Of a stretch of 64,000 bases of DNA, positions 47,570-58,246 are shown piece after piece. This stretch comes from Datisca glomerata (lineage: Eukaryota > Streptophyta > Magnoliopsida > Cucurbitales > Datiscaceae). The stretch is taken from contig QANY01003970.1 of the NCBI GenBank assembly GCA_003255025.1, positions 62,001 to 126,000 of the forward strand. The letters are read 5' to 3'. Below the pieces are notes generated by a model that searched no databases, was not told the origin of the DNA, and saw only the letters and a program-made list of their open reading frames with translations. The translations under genes were made by a program, and so were the position numbers. Within the stretch, counting starts at the first letter, position 1; each line of letters opens with the position of its first letter.

Positions 47570-48690
47570 CCTTGCGGTCATGAATATGTTTCATAGTCTG
47601 GGACCTTTCAACTTTTGAATGATCGTGCTCTCTTCTACCAAGAGAGATGAAACAAATATGTTAAGAAATCAATATGCAAGAGGAAATCTTCTAACACAGT
47701 AAACAAAATTTTCAGCTGTGAACTCTACAAGTACCCTTGTAACTTTTAGGGAAAAAACAAGCATTCAGTAACACAAAGTATGCATTTATTCGTGATATAT
47801 GAGCTGTCATTTAAAAGTCCATTTGTAAGAAATAAAAAAAATTGAATAATTTAATTAAGAGAGATGGTAATTAAATCATGCTTAGTACAAATATCACCCT
47901 AAAAGTTCATACCTGTATGTTGCGAGTTCATTGTATTACTCTCTAAGAGGATTTTCTTAGGCCCATGCCTGCAAAAGAAATATAAGAGCAATGGTAATTA
48001 AATTATGAGTAACCAAGATACCTTATCACAGTCTTTGAAACCAAACATATGCAAGAACTAAAAAAATCGCTTCTTTGTCTAATTTGATTGCGTGCAGCTC
48101 TCTATCTTTATCTTCTATCATCCTTTGTAAGTCACGAAAGGCTTTTTCCCTCTCATGGAGTTGATCCCGCACAAAACAAAAGCTTCATTTAGCATGAAAG
48201 GACTTCCAAAGGTAGTAGACAATTATTCTATCAGCTAACCTACATAACCAATTTTTTATTATGGCAAAATTAAATTAGTCACTTTTTTATTCAAATGTCC
48301 ACATCCAGCACCTCAAACATAACTAGCAGTGACTACTCTTAACTTAATATCATGTAATAGCATAACACATTGATAACATGGTAGAAATTTTGTTTATTCA
48401 TTATTGATGAGAAAAATCTACTTTCTTAAGCTATACCCCCCCCCTCCGACGAATAAAAAATTATGATAACAATTTCAAACCTGTAGTTTTACAGCAACAT
48501 CAGTGTGTTTTTTTCAATTGAGCATCAAAACTCTCTGTGTCTACAATATCTTAGATGTTGCAATAATTTGAGCTCTAAGTTCAATTTCCATACGTTGCAG
48601 GTACAACTTTTGTGTGGCTACATCATGCAACTGCTGTTCTAAGATGTCATTGTTCAGATTCTTGTCTATTGTCATTGAACAGAAATCCAC
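47570..48690 (-). pseudogene. Captured fragment of a coiled-coil protein gene
   Basis: Three minus-strand blocks read as heptad-rich, highly charged coiled coil: TIDKNLNNDILEQQLHDVAT with QKLYLQRMEIELRAQII (about 48540-48680), DQLHEREKAFRDLQRMIEDK with DRELHAIKLDKEA (about 48070-48170), and HDHSKVERSQTMKHIHDRKE (about 47550-47640). They recall a plant coiled-coil family with RERD.SEAERAQHI repeats that I cannot name safely. Introns appear to be kept. No start or stop is preserved. Confidence 0.5.
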
Positions 48691-49529
48691 ACCAAGAGGA
48701 TCTTATCCTCACTGCACCTAAACAAACAGAACATATCTTAGCCTCCAAAGATTCTACTATACTAAAGCTACTTCTAACTCTGTAACCATAGTCCTTACCT
48801 CATAGATAGTTCTTTCATCAAATTTCCCTAAATTCACTTGCTCTAATGTGTGCATCATATAAAAAGCATTCAAGGAAAATAAAAGGCCAAAGACAATGAA
48901 CTACTTGAAGAAAATTATAAGACAAGTATTCACCATACTATAACAAACACTGTGTGGTTTAAAACAACACATACCAATCAAATTAGTTTCAATGAGTAAC
49001 TTGACCTTATTGATAGCAACATGAGTAAACCAAAAAATGAGATCTTGTTCAAATTTAAACACTGGATATTAAAGAGCAACCAGCTTGTTGTTAGCCTCTG
49101 CCATTCATAAAAAATGAATGAATACTCTATTATGTCTATCTCTGAAACCAACTTTAACTATTTAATTCTATTTCTTTTACTTCTATTAACACCCATACCT
49201 TTGATTTATAGTCACAATCTATAACATTAAAGCATCAATCTAGGGAGGAAACCATTCATTTGATGGGTATAAGTAATGATTGTTGTAATGATCGGCTCGA
49301 AAACTACAGTTTTGTACCCTGCATATGATAACCTGCAACAAGATTAGCATGAAAAAGTGTACGGATAGATTAATTACATGTTTTAAGTTTCTACAAACCC
49401 CACTTATGCTACAAACCTCACTTATGTAAGCAATAGTAGTAAAGTAATATACCTTTCTTTAAAATAACATGACGTACCAACCAGTGAAAGTACCTTCCTT
49501 GGTCAAGGTGGATTTAGGATAAGTACCTT

Positions 49530-49690
49530 AAAAAACTCCACTTTCTAGAACTTGCAACTTCTATTGTATGCGAACTTTAACATCAGCTATAGTCTCACCC
49601 TCATGGATGATCAAGAAGAAGGCTCCCCAAAATTCTGTACTTGCTGATTGAAGAAACAAGGAATGAGGTAAATTAAATCAAAAAAAGATT
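49530..49690 (-). pseudogene. Captured fragment of a UBP12/UBP13-type ubiquitin protease
   Basis: The minus strand reads NQQVQNFGEP, then after a one-base frame change FFLIIHEGETIADVKVRIQ, a stop, KLQV and SRKWSFL. Plant UBP12/13 (USP7 orthologues) carry QVQNFGEPFFLVIHEGET...RIQKKL.V...KWKFAF in their C-terminal ubiquitin-like region. The catalytic and TRAF/MATH domains are absent. The fragment is a single exon-sized piece with two inactivating changes. Confidence 0.75.
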
Positions 49691-49796
49691 TGGGGAAAGT
49701 AAATGTAATACCATCATGTCTACACTTCAAACAATGAAACAAATTCTACCTCATTAGGACAGTCAACTTTAACCTTTCTAGGATGACCATGACCTT

Positions 49797-50080
49797 TCTT
49801 TGGCATTTCCATCTATAGATTATTTTAGCAAATGGGTGAAGGCGAGTTCTTATTTGAGTGTAACCAGAAGTGCGGTTGTTAAGTTCATTAAAAAGGAAAT
49901 ACTCTGCCGATATGGTCTACCTGAAAGGACCATCACAGATAATTGGACAAATTTAAAGAACACGATGATGAAAGAATTATGTGAGTAGTTCAATATTAAG
50001 CATCATAATTCATCTCCTTATCGTCCGAATATAAACGGAGCAGTGGAAGCAGCCAAGAATTTAATAAAAAAGATCATAGA
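49797..50080 (+). pseudogene. Ty3-gypsy integrase core relic
   Basis: SIDYFSKWVKASSYLSVTRS, FIKKEILCRYGLPERTITDN, then KHHNSSPYRPNINGAVEAA. This is the gypsy integrase catalytic core, with two of the three D,D,E acids visible (the D of IDYF and the D of ITDN). The GAVEAA segment carries the final Glu. One stop (CE*FN) is present. It belongs to the same lineage as the gag at 41.7-44.7 kb; about 2.5 kb of RT-RNase H is missing between them. Confidence 0.85.
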
Positions 50081-51234
50081 GTATTTCCTTTTAAAACCCC
50101 ACATTTTGCGACAAATGTTATTTTTGGTTGGTATTTCGTCTGTAAAACTCTTTTCACTAAAAAGCCATTTTCTTCTAATATATTATTTCTGACTTTGATA
50201 ATCGATCATTTGGCATAATTTGATGCTTTAGTTGCGAGAATAGTGGAAAAGTTAGACATTGTTTGTAAACTCCATATTTTGTGTTGAAATAATAAATTTG
50301 ATTTATTATAATTAGTCTCTAGAATTTTCTTGTAGTTGCTAGAGTTTCAAGAATCTTCATGTATCTACTAGTGTCTCTAGAATACTCTTGTATTTTCTAG
50401 AACTCTTATTTATTGGTTGGTAGATGGGAGTTATCAAGAATAATCTACTAGTAATTTAATGATGTATCTAGAATTGTCTATGAAGCCCTATAACTAGAGA
50501 TGTTCTCCCACCATTTTGTATCAAGCTAAAAGAACAAGATGAGTTCAATAACAACGCCCTCTCCATCCAAAAATATTCTCTCCAATCTTCTCCTTATTTT
50601 TTAACATTTTGTTCATTTTAAAAGTTTTTTATGACCTTTTTTATTTCTCTATTAATTACTTGCATATAATTTAAGTTAAAGCTCGATACTGCTATAGGTC
50701 CAGGATGTGAACATGTTCACTAGGTGATTGTAAACATAATTTTTTTTGTCTAAATGGTAGAAAGACTTCATATATGATGGTGTCGATATCGTAAATTAGA
50801 AACTAAAAGCTTATTTATGGCGGCCTACGTCTGACACGACATATAATGAAGATGCATTAATACAGTTGCATGGCTTGCAAATAAAGTTATCTCAGGGTGA
50901 GCATGATTGCTTTATAGTTGAATTAAACTTTAATATGATAACTCAATGTATTGATATGCTTGGAATTTGGGGAAGATTTGTCTTTATCACATTTTTGTTT
51001 TAATCTGGCGGATTAAACTCATAAGAAGTAAATAAATTCTAATTATTACTTATTATTATCTATTTATCATCTTGGATAGAATTTGAAATGAAGCTTGACA
51101 CTTTTTGTTGTACGTTCAGAATGTAACGTGATCACTAATGATTATGAACTCAAGCTTTCATCAAATGGTAGAGAGACTTCATTGAAAAAAATGTTTTTTG
51201 TTTTTATTTTTTTTAAATCAAAACATTATTGGAG

Positions 51235-53300
51235 TTATTCTCAGTATCACAAGAACAACTCATCACTTCAGTAGTTCGAGAAATTTGGTATCCCAAAATC
51301 TCAAAGTCCGTCGTCAAAATTTTTAATTTTAAAGGAAAAAAATTAAATAATGAAATTAATAAAAATTAGATCTAATTACTAAAGTTTCAATCCAGTCATA
51401 TTCAAAGCATTAATTCTAATGATAGAGAAATGGAACAAGAATCATATTTTAAACAAAATAATATAAGAGTGCCACATAAATAAAGATGTCAAATTATAAG
51501 AGATATGAAAATTTGAGATCATGCGTAAAGCATGCATGAAAACTAATACATATAAGACATACAGTAAAAAAACTATCATAAATAATTAAATAAAACAAGG
51601 AATGAGTGCAACAGAGGAAGCAAATGCTTCCTCTTTGCTTTTTTTTTCTTTGCTTTTTCTTTTTTCTTAATAAATAATATAAAATGATGAAAAAATAGAA
51701 TATTTTTTATTCGGGATATAAATATTCTCTTTTTATTTTAGATTGCGTAGTTTAATAATTACCATTATTTTATTTCTTTCTTCGTTGCTAGGAATCATCA
51801 TAGATGGTAACCAGTTCTCACAAGTGTCACAAAAATGATGAACACAAATTTTAAAATAAAAATAAAATATTTTTGGGATATAAATATACCCTTTAATTTT
51901 TGACATACTTAGTTCACTAATTATCATTTTTATTTTTTTCTTTCATTGTTAGGAATGACCATGGATGGTAACTAGTTCAAACAAGTGTCACAAAATTGAT
52001 GAACAAAGTAAAAAAAAAGACTTGTAAGAACATAAAAAAATTTAAAGCTTAAATATTTACATAATCTTGTATAGATGTTCTTCTCTCTATTTTTTGAATT
52101 TTTATGTATGAGAAATTATCATAAGGGTTTTTTTTGCATCAAATGTACATTTTCTACCCATTAAAGGATTGAATCACATTGAATTAATTTTACACCTCTC
52201 AAAAACTTTATCCTCATCCTCATTGATTGAGTTGATGACAAAAGCATCTCATGATCAAACTTGTAAAGAAATCATCAATGCATGCAAATAAAACTTAAGA
52301 TTAATAGTAGAAGAAATGATAAAGAATAAATAAACAAATTATGTATGAAAAAAGAAACAAAAAAATATCAACTACATGATTATGAAGAAGAGAAATGATG
52401 AATAATAATGAGCAAGACATGTTGTAAGTTAAAGTGCAAGAAATTTAAACTACCTTAAAAAATGGAAGAAGATGAAAGATGAATAGCGAGATCGACTTCA
52501 TGAATTTGGAGCTTGGATTGATTTACACCTTGCCAAACAAGAGGTGAACCTCGAAGACGTTCTTTCTGAATTCTTATCTCGATTTACAGGAACTCTAAGA
52601 GAATGGTTTCAAAGTCTAAGTCCTTATCAGAAGCTGTCCGCAGCTCGAAGTCCTCATGCCGGTACTTTTTTTGGGTATGATACATAAAGAATTCCTGGTG
52701 ACTTCTAGATACCAAGTAAGGCAGCATGATGAGTAAATTCACTATCAGGTAAGGCTCACCAACATCATTTTTTTGGAGCCACTTTAGAATCCATGAACTT
52801 ACTCATAATACTGAGGAACTGAGAGCAGTGTGATTCGGTCTGATACAAAAGATCTCCTTAACAAGGGCAAGTGTAGAGCATACTGGAACCTCTGAAGACA
52901 GAAGTAAAATATTATAAGCTCAGGATTCCAAGGAGAAAGAAGAGAGTTTTAGAAAGCCATAAGAGAAAACACACTTATATTTATTTGTGAACTCCTTTTG
53001 ATTGCAAAGGTCGAGAATCCATCAGAGCTGGAGGGGAGAATACCGACAAACATTACAGAATTATGAAGTACTCTCTCTCTTTCTTGGAAAGTCTCTTTTA
53101 TTTTCTCACATACTCTCTCTAAAAGATATTCTCTCATTCTCTCTCAAGAACTTTCCTTCTCTCTCTAAAATCACCTCTCTTTCTCACTCCCCAATCCCCC
53201 CTTCAAGTGAAGATCTCTTCTCTATTTATAAACAAACTTAGGGCTTCACTTTTTATTTTTAGTCATTTTACTCTTTTTTAGTCCTTGGACAATTCTTCTT
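51235..53300 (+). repeat. Dispersed repeat family R, copy 2
   Basis: Co-linear with 36019-37671. The two copies share all landmarks, but this one has about 590 extra bases between GATGAATAG (52478) and TACTCTCTCTC (about 53070). That insert contains the fragment described at 52478-52900. Confidence 0.7.
52478..52900 (+). pseudogene. Gag/coat-like fragment of a plant reverse-transcribing element
   Basis: Plus-strand pieces RFTGTLREWFQSLSPYQK and MIHKEFL, separated by frame changes. They resemble the capsid-like region of plant polyproteins of the gypsy/caulimovirid type. I cannot decide between an LTR element and an endogenous pararetrovirus from this short stretch. No protease, RT or movement-protein motif accompanies it, and the frame is broken, so it is an inert fragment. 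Confidence 0.45.
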
Positions 53301-53555
53301 ATTTCTAGGCCTTTGGCTAGTTTTAAATCATACATGTAGTCTTAGACTAGTGTATGGGTTAAAAATAAAATTTATATTTTTAAAGTATTGGATTGGATAA
53401 AATACGGTATTTACAAGAAGAAAATGGATTTTTAGCGAATAGACTTTTACATACAAAATAGCAACCAAAAATACCATTTGTTGCAAAATGTAGATTTTTA
53501 TAAGGATGGTCACTGAAAAGTTCTCGCCGCTACCTGCAACTCCAACCAACATCTC

Positions 53556-53825
53556 ATGGACATAGAGTTTTGTCCATCATACGATCTACCAACAAAAATT
53601 TTGTTCATTGTAGAAAATTTAGGTGTGCCAAAATTTTTATGGGCGTGCCAGATGTTTGTCAGATATTCTACCAACAAAATTTTTGTTCATCGTAGAAAAT
53701 TTAGTAGGCATGCCAAAAAATTTATGGGCGAGCCAGACGTTCTACCGGCAAAATTTTTGTTCATCGTAGAAAATTTAGCAGGTGCGCTAAATTTTTATGG
53801 ATGGGCCAAAAAATTTTATAGCGTT
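53556..53825 (+). repeat. Three-copy tandem repeat, 70-85 bp units
   Basis: Units starting near 53586, 53669 and 53741 share CTACC(A/G)(A/G)CAAAATTTTTGTTC and TCGTAGAAAATTTAG, then TTTATGG. The open plus frame is a by-product of the repeat. It lies immediately outside the CACTA-like terminus at 53833. Confidence 0.8.
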
Positions 53826-54567
53826 TTTTCGCCACTATAAAAACACTTTTTATAGTGTTTTTTAAACGCTATGGTAGACCTATCATAGAATTTTTTAAAC
53901 GTTATGGTAACTTACCATAACATTTTTTCAATGCTGTTAAAGATCTATAGTAGTATTTTTTTCAACTCTTGACAGACCTACCATAACGTTTCTCAATGCT
54001 ATGACAGACCTACCATAACATTTTTCAATGCTATGATAGACAAATGATAACATTTATAAACCAATAGTAAAAACTTACCATAGCATTTTTTAAATGTTAT
54101 CAAAGACTTTTCATAGCATTTTTATGCTATATGATGTGCAATATCTTGTTATTATAAATATTTTTGTTTTACTTATTCATGCCATTGTAAAAACTTAAAA
54201 ATAATATGTTGACAAATTGTTTGGTCGTATCCAAATTACTTATTATATGTTTGGTTGAATCCAAATTGTTCCCGAACATAATTACTTCCAACATAATTAC
54301 TTATGTCTCCTCTGATGTCAATTTATAAAGACAAAATTGGCTAATATGTGTATGCTAAAATTGAGTAATGAAATTTGAAGAGTTACTCTGGAGAAGAAGC
54401 AAAAAAGAAAGCAACTTTGGTTTAAGGAAAAATCACCATTTCATACCGGTAAATGACATATAAAACTGAATATAAGTCTAACAGACGTTGAAGAAATTGT
54501 ACTGGAAGAAGCATAAGACATTGTTTGGTAACATCCCTCTTCAAGATAATCTGCAGAATCTCTCAAT

Positions 54568-54956
54568 TTAAGCAGAAGATGAAGCCAAGTGCTTAGTTAC
54601 AGTCTGTTGAAGCTCCTCTTTTTAGCTCCCACTATCTTGTCCACAATCTTCCCTTCTTTCAGAAACATGAAAGTTGGCATCGCTTCCACGGCCCAATCTT
54701 GAGCAACAGACTACAAGTAAAACACAAACTATCTCAGCATTCTAACTACTTCAGCATTCTGATTTTGTGGTTAATTTTAATGTTTTAGAAAGAGAGAGGG
54801 ATTTTCCCAGAAAATGTTATGACTTTGTATTACCTTTAGTTCATCCACATCGATCTTAATAAAAGTAACACTTGGGAATTTCTTGACAAGTTCTCCAAGA
54901 AAATGTGCTATTAGACGGTATGGTCCACATCATGATGTAGTGAAATCCATCACAAT
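54568..54956 (-). pseudogene. Thioredoxin h pseudogene, two exons, active site destroyed
   Basis: Exon 54834-54956 (acceptor AATGCAG, donor AAG|GTAATA) reads IVMDFTTS*CGPYRLIAHFL, then VTFIKIDVDELK. Exon 54568-54712 (acceptor TTGTAG) reads SVAQDWAVEAMPTFMFLKEG, KIVDKIVGAKK. Plant thioredoxin h has FTASWCGPCR. Here Trp is TGA and the second catalytic Cys is Tyr (TAC), so the dithiol is gone. A one-base loss after GAKK shifts the last 16 or so codons out of frame. The N-terminal exon is missing. Phase and intron position match thioredoxin h genes, so it is a genomic copy, not a retrocopy. Confidence 0.9.
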
Positions 54957-55954
54957 CTGCATTAATATGTCAGAGAAGAGCATGTAAGAAAATGTCATTA
55001 CTTTCTCAACGTAAAAGCCATGGCAAAAGTAACTCCACTACCGATTGAAAATCACATTCAGTTCAATATATTCTCTTTCTGAGACTAAACTGAATAACAT
55101 TCAATTAAATATTTAGCCGATGACTGCAAGAAAGCATACTAATTAAATCCCTTATCTTTCGCACCAATTGTTTGCTTTTCAATCAATCATCGTTCCCTGG
55201 AAAGCATTGTGAATACATTTAAAACAGCTAAATCAAGATGGATTTTCAAATCACATCCAATCAATTAAAACCAAAGTAAGAAAATTAACAAATTTTGAGC
55301 TAACCCAAACCTTGCTATCCTGTAAATCCTTTCCCTAAAACTAATTACAACAATGAGAGGATTTGGGATGCATCCAATTGCCAAGAAAAAGAGAAAAAAT
55401 GTCTAACAATTTCCCAAGAAATAAACTGCAAGTGACAAAACAGAAAAGCACATAGATCGAATATAAAATTTATTTACCGTCCATCCAACATGTACGGAGA
55501 TATTGTCCAATCCAAATTGCAGTATTGCTCTCTTGATCACCTTCACATCTTGGATTATATGCACTAATATATGCTTGTGCACCATAACATATATTTTTAC
55601 TCTAGTAATAACGTATTTTGAGAGAAAGTATGTAATAAGTGAAGAATAAGCAACCCCACCTTCTAGTTCATGCAAGAACCAGTGCCACATTGGTAATTTT
55701 AATTTCCAAAAAAAAAACAAATTACCACGAATCTCTTTGTCAAAATGTTAGCTACCTATAATGATTGAATAAACGTGTATATATATATATATGAAGACTA
55801 AGTACAAAAGTTGCTTCTTCTTTAAGGATGAGTTTGAGCAATTAAACAGCCATTAATAGACCATCTTTGGTCTTGTTTCTAGAGCTTAATCTGAAGGGCT
55901 TATACACATTTTGCAATCTTAGTGGTTTGTTATTTTTGTTAAATATAATTAAAA

Positions 55955-56108
55955 ATGGAGGAAATTTTTTCTCCTGGGTTTAGATTCCACCCTACAGATG
56001 AAGAACTCACTACTTATTATCTAAATCCAAAGGTTTCAGACATTTGTTTCACTTTATAAGCTGTAGCTGTTGTTGATCTTAACAAGTCTTAACCTTGGGA
56101 TCTACCAG
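55955..56108 (+). pseudogene. NAC-domain transcription factor, first exon only
   Basis: [34 protein letters not shown], stop, AVAVVDLNKS, stop, PWDLP, followed by the donor G|GTAGGT. This is NAC subdomains A and B, ending at the conserved intron position after PWDLP. Two in-frame stops inactivate it: one in the usual FTGRAI region and one where Glu of KSEPWDL is expected. The exons for subdomains C-E were not found downstream. It points opposite to its neighbours. Confidence 0.9.
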
Positions 56109-56449
56109 GTAGGTGTACGTTATTTTATCTATTCTAATTTTATTTCTAACACAAGCTGAAATTTCAACAATAACACACAAGCTAAGTGACAATTAAAAAC
56201 ACATGGGATAACGTCGACACAAAAATTAAGTTGTAGTGCTTTGTTTAGTTGTTCAACCCGCACAATAATTTTTTCCAAACTTGAGCATTACATTTATATA
56301 AGTCAATATTCACCATCAATGATAAAAAATTTATTGCAGTACACGAAAGACTATATTCAACAAGCAAATAAATAATCAACAAGAAAAGCAAATGACTGAA
56401 GAACAGATTTCAACTAGAAAGCATCCTTCAACTAGCTAAATTGTGATAA

Positions 56450-56841
56450 AGTAGTACTCATGCTCCCATAATAGTTAGATTTCAAAGGGACATTAGGACA
56501 ATCAAGAACAGCGAGCTGCAGAAATGATTAATATCATCATACAAATGGAGTAATGTTAAACTACATACATATTTGATGTGACTTTAGGCTTATAATAATC
56601 CACCGAAAGTTGATGAAAGCTAATTCTTTTATCCACTGAAAGCTTTTGTTTTAACTTTTTAGATAATCTAAGTTAATTTCTTATCATAAAGAACAACTTT
56701 GAAATTTAAAGTTGGATGGGGTGACTATAAAAGTGGCTGCAGAAGAAGAAACAACGTCCGAACATACTTACCAATGTTGCGGCTCCATGACCAGCTACCG
56801 CTCCTACGACAACTCCAAGGGGTGAAGTGCAGCAGCAAGTG
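56450..56841 (-). pseudogene. Fragment of a PAM71/GDT1-type (UPF0016) transporter
   Basis: Exon 56772-56841 reads ALAAA, a frame change, then SPLGVVVGAVAGHGAATL, with donor GTAAGT. After a 256-bp intron (acceptor CTGCAG) the next exon begins LAVLD at 56515 and then leaves the family. UPF0016 proteins (chloroplast PAM71/CMT1, Golgi GDT1; Mn/Ca transport) have ALAAASSPLGV..GA..GHG.AT.LAVLGG at this place. Only a piece of one membrane-helix region survives. Confidence 0.6.
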
Positions 56842-57399
56842 CTTCATTGGAGAAACAAATTGTTTAATTTACAGACAAAAGGATGAAGTATGCATCAGAA
56901 TGAATTCATTCCAAAGTTGCGTAGGTTGCAAACTTTGAACAAGTTCAATTTCCTTCCAAATATAACAAAAACTACTTGAATATTCCCAATTAACTTTCTA
57001 AATTCAATGGTGACAACTGACATTTTGAGCAATGGACTCTAATTTGAGATGAATTCATATTCAGTATCTATGATTGTAAAATGAAGCACAGAGTTTTCAT
57101 CTATTAAATCTGCAGACTAGAGGCCTAGAGGAAATATAGCTTTATTCTCATAAGAGGCAACAATGCTTCTTCAATCCTCATTATCGAAAATTCATAACAG
57201 AATTGTCAATTTCAAGGGAGAAATTAACAATCCCAGAATTTTCTCCCAAAGTTGACATGTAGAGTAGAGGGGAATAAATAATTGATAATCGACAAACAAT
57301 ATAAGATCTTATAACTAAAGATTTTCATCAATGGCAATTACCAATTGTGGAGAAAAAAGGATTTGTCACCCCATTCAGCTACAAAAACTAATGTAAATG

Positions 57400-58246
57400 T
57401 CCATCATCATCTGATACATGCTCCAAATGCTTGGTCAAGTTTGACACAACATTGGCCATATTACGCTTCGTCATGTACATAAGATCTGAGAATGAAAGGC
57501 CTTAAGATGCAGAAAGTAAAATAAAATAAGATATAATAGTAAAGATTGATAATAAAATGGTTAATAACAGACGTTTTCTAAACAAAAAAAATAGGTAAAT
57601 CATCTTAGAGAATTCCGAAACAAAGTAACTGGAAATAATAAAGAATTAAAACAACTATCAAAGATAACTTAGATTTTGTACATAAGTAATTCATTGAATA
57701 ATTCCAATGTTCTTTTCTGTCGAAAACTTGAATATCTTTTGTTTGGTTAAGAGGTACCTTCCAGCACATGTATCCATAACCCAGTGCGCCCAAGGTAGCG
57801 GCCGGAACGATGAGAGATGTTATATTACCTGAACAATTAATGAAATACGTGACTTTTGAGGATCGATAACCAGCCAAAACATCTTTCTATTCCTCAAAAT
57901 GAAATGCACAAAAACGACCTAAGAAGCAGCTAACTCAAAGAATACAATTGGAAGGAACTTAAGGCAATTTGGAGTTGCCAATTTGTCTAGAATTTCCATT
58001 GAGAACAGTTATCTGACGAGCTGAGGCAAGTTGTCGAACCTCCATTGCTAGACGACGCACCTATGGATAGCAAAATAGAAATATCACTGAGGAATAAGGA
58101 TATATCGAGAATAGTAGTACATAATTCTTTTTAGTGTTTTTTTTTGTATTTTATTCATAACATTATACCTCGGCTGCAATGGGATCGAAGTAGTCAATTT
58201 CACTTTCAGATTTTTCGCTGGTCTTTTCTAGTCCTTTCACCAACGA
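57400..58246 (-). pseudogene. DUF1664 protein gene fragment, four exons
   Basis: Exons in order on the minus strand. 58169-58246 reads SLVKGLEKTSEKSESEIDYF, DPIAAE. 57979-58060 reads VRRLAMEVRQLASARQITVL, NGNSRQI. 57758-57828 reads NITSLIVPAATLGALGYGYM, CWK. About 57400-57502 reads FSDLMYMTKRNMANVVSNLT, KHLEHVSD. This is the central part of plant DUF1664 proteins: an Ala/Gly-rich membrane-type segment before a long coiled coil. Phases of the first three exons fit. The second exon ends with a GC instead of GT donor, and the last acceptor is one base out of phase. The first exon (start) and coiled-coil tail are missing. The function of the family is not established. Confidence 0.8.

Larger units (their letters stand above)
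46988..49795 (+). mobile_element. CACTA-like element carrying coiled-coil and UBP12/13 fragments
   Basis: Left end CAATACTACAATTTTGGCC (third base C to A), then subterminal units TTAGATGACG...CGTCATTAAA, AGATGACGGGGAATTC. It lies between copia relic 2 and the gypsy integrase block, and inside it are two captured gene fragments on the minus strand. The right terminus is not recognisable. The end given is where gypsy sequence resumes. Confidence 0.6.
50087..53503. mobile_element. 3.4-kb unit bounded by about 95-bp inverted repeats
   Basis: The left end (50087-50180: ACATTTTGCGACAAATG, TTTTTGGTTGGTATTT, AAGCCATTTTCTTCT) is matched by the reverse complement of 53413-53503 (ACATTTTGCAACAAATGG, TTTTTGGTTGCTATTT, AATCCATTTTCTTCT). 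It is inserted where gypsy integrase sequence stops. The interior holds repeat family R copy 2 and a retroelement-like coding fragment. No target duplication could be matched, so class is uncertain; a MULE-like or fold-back element is possible. Confidence 0.6.

Noticed and set aside
53556..53840. 94-codon plus-strand frame
   Set aside because: By-product of a three-copy tandem repeat beside the CACTA-like end.
55403..55720. 105-codon minus-strand frame between the thioredoxin and NAC fragments
   Set aside because: Some blocks (DVKVIKRAILQFGLDNISVH) look protein-like and could be a further captured exon, but I could not match a family, so it is not called.
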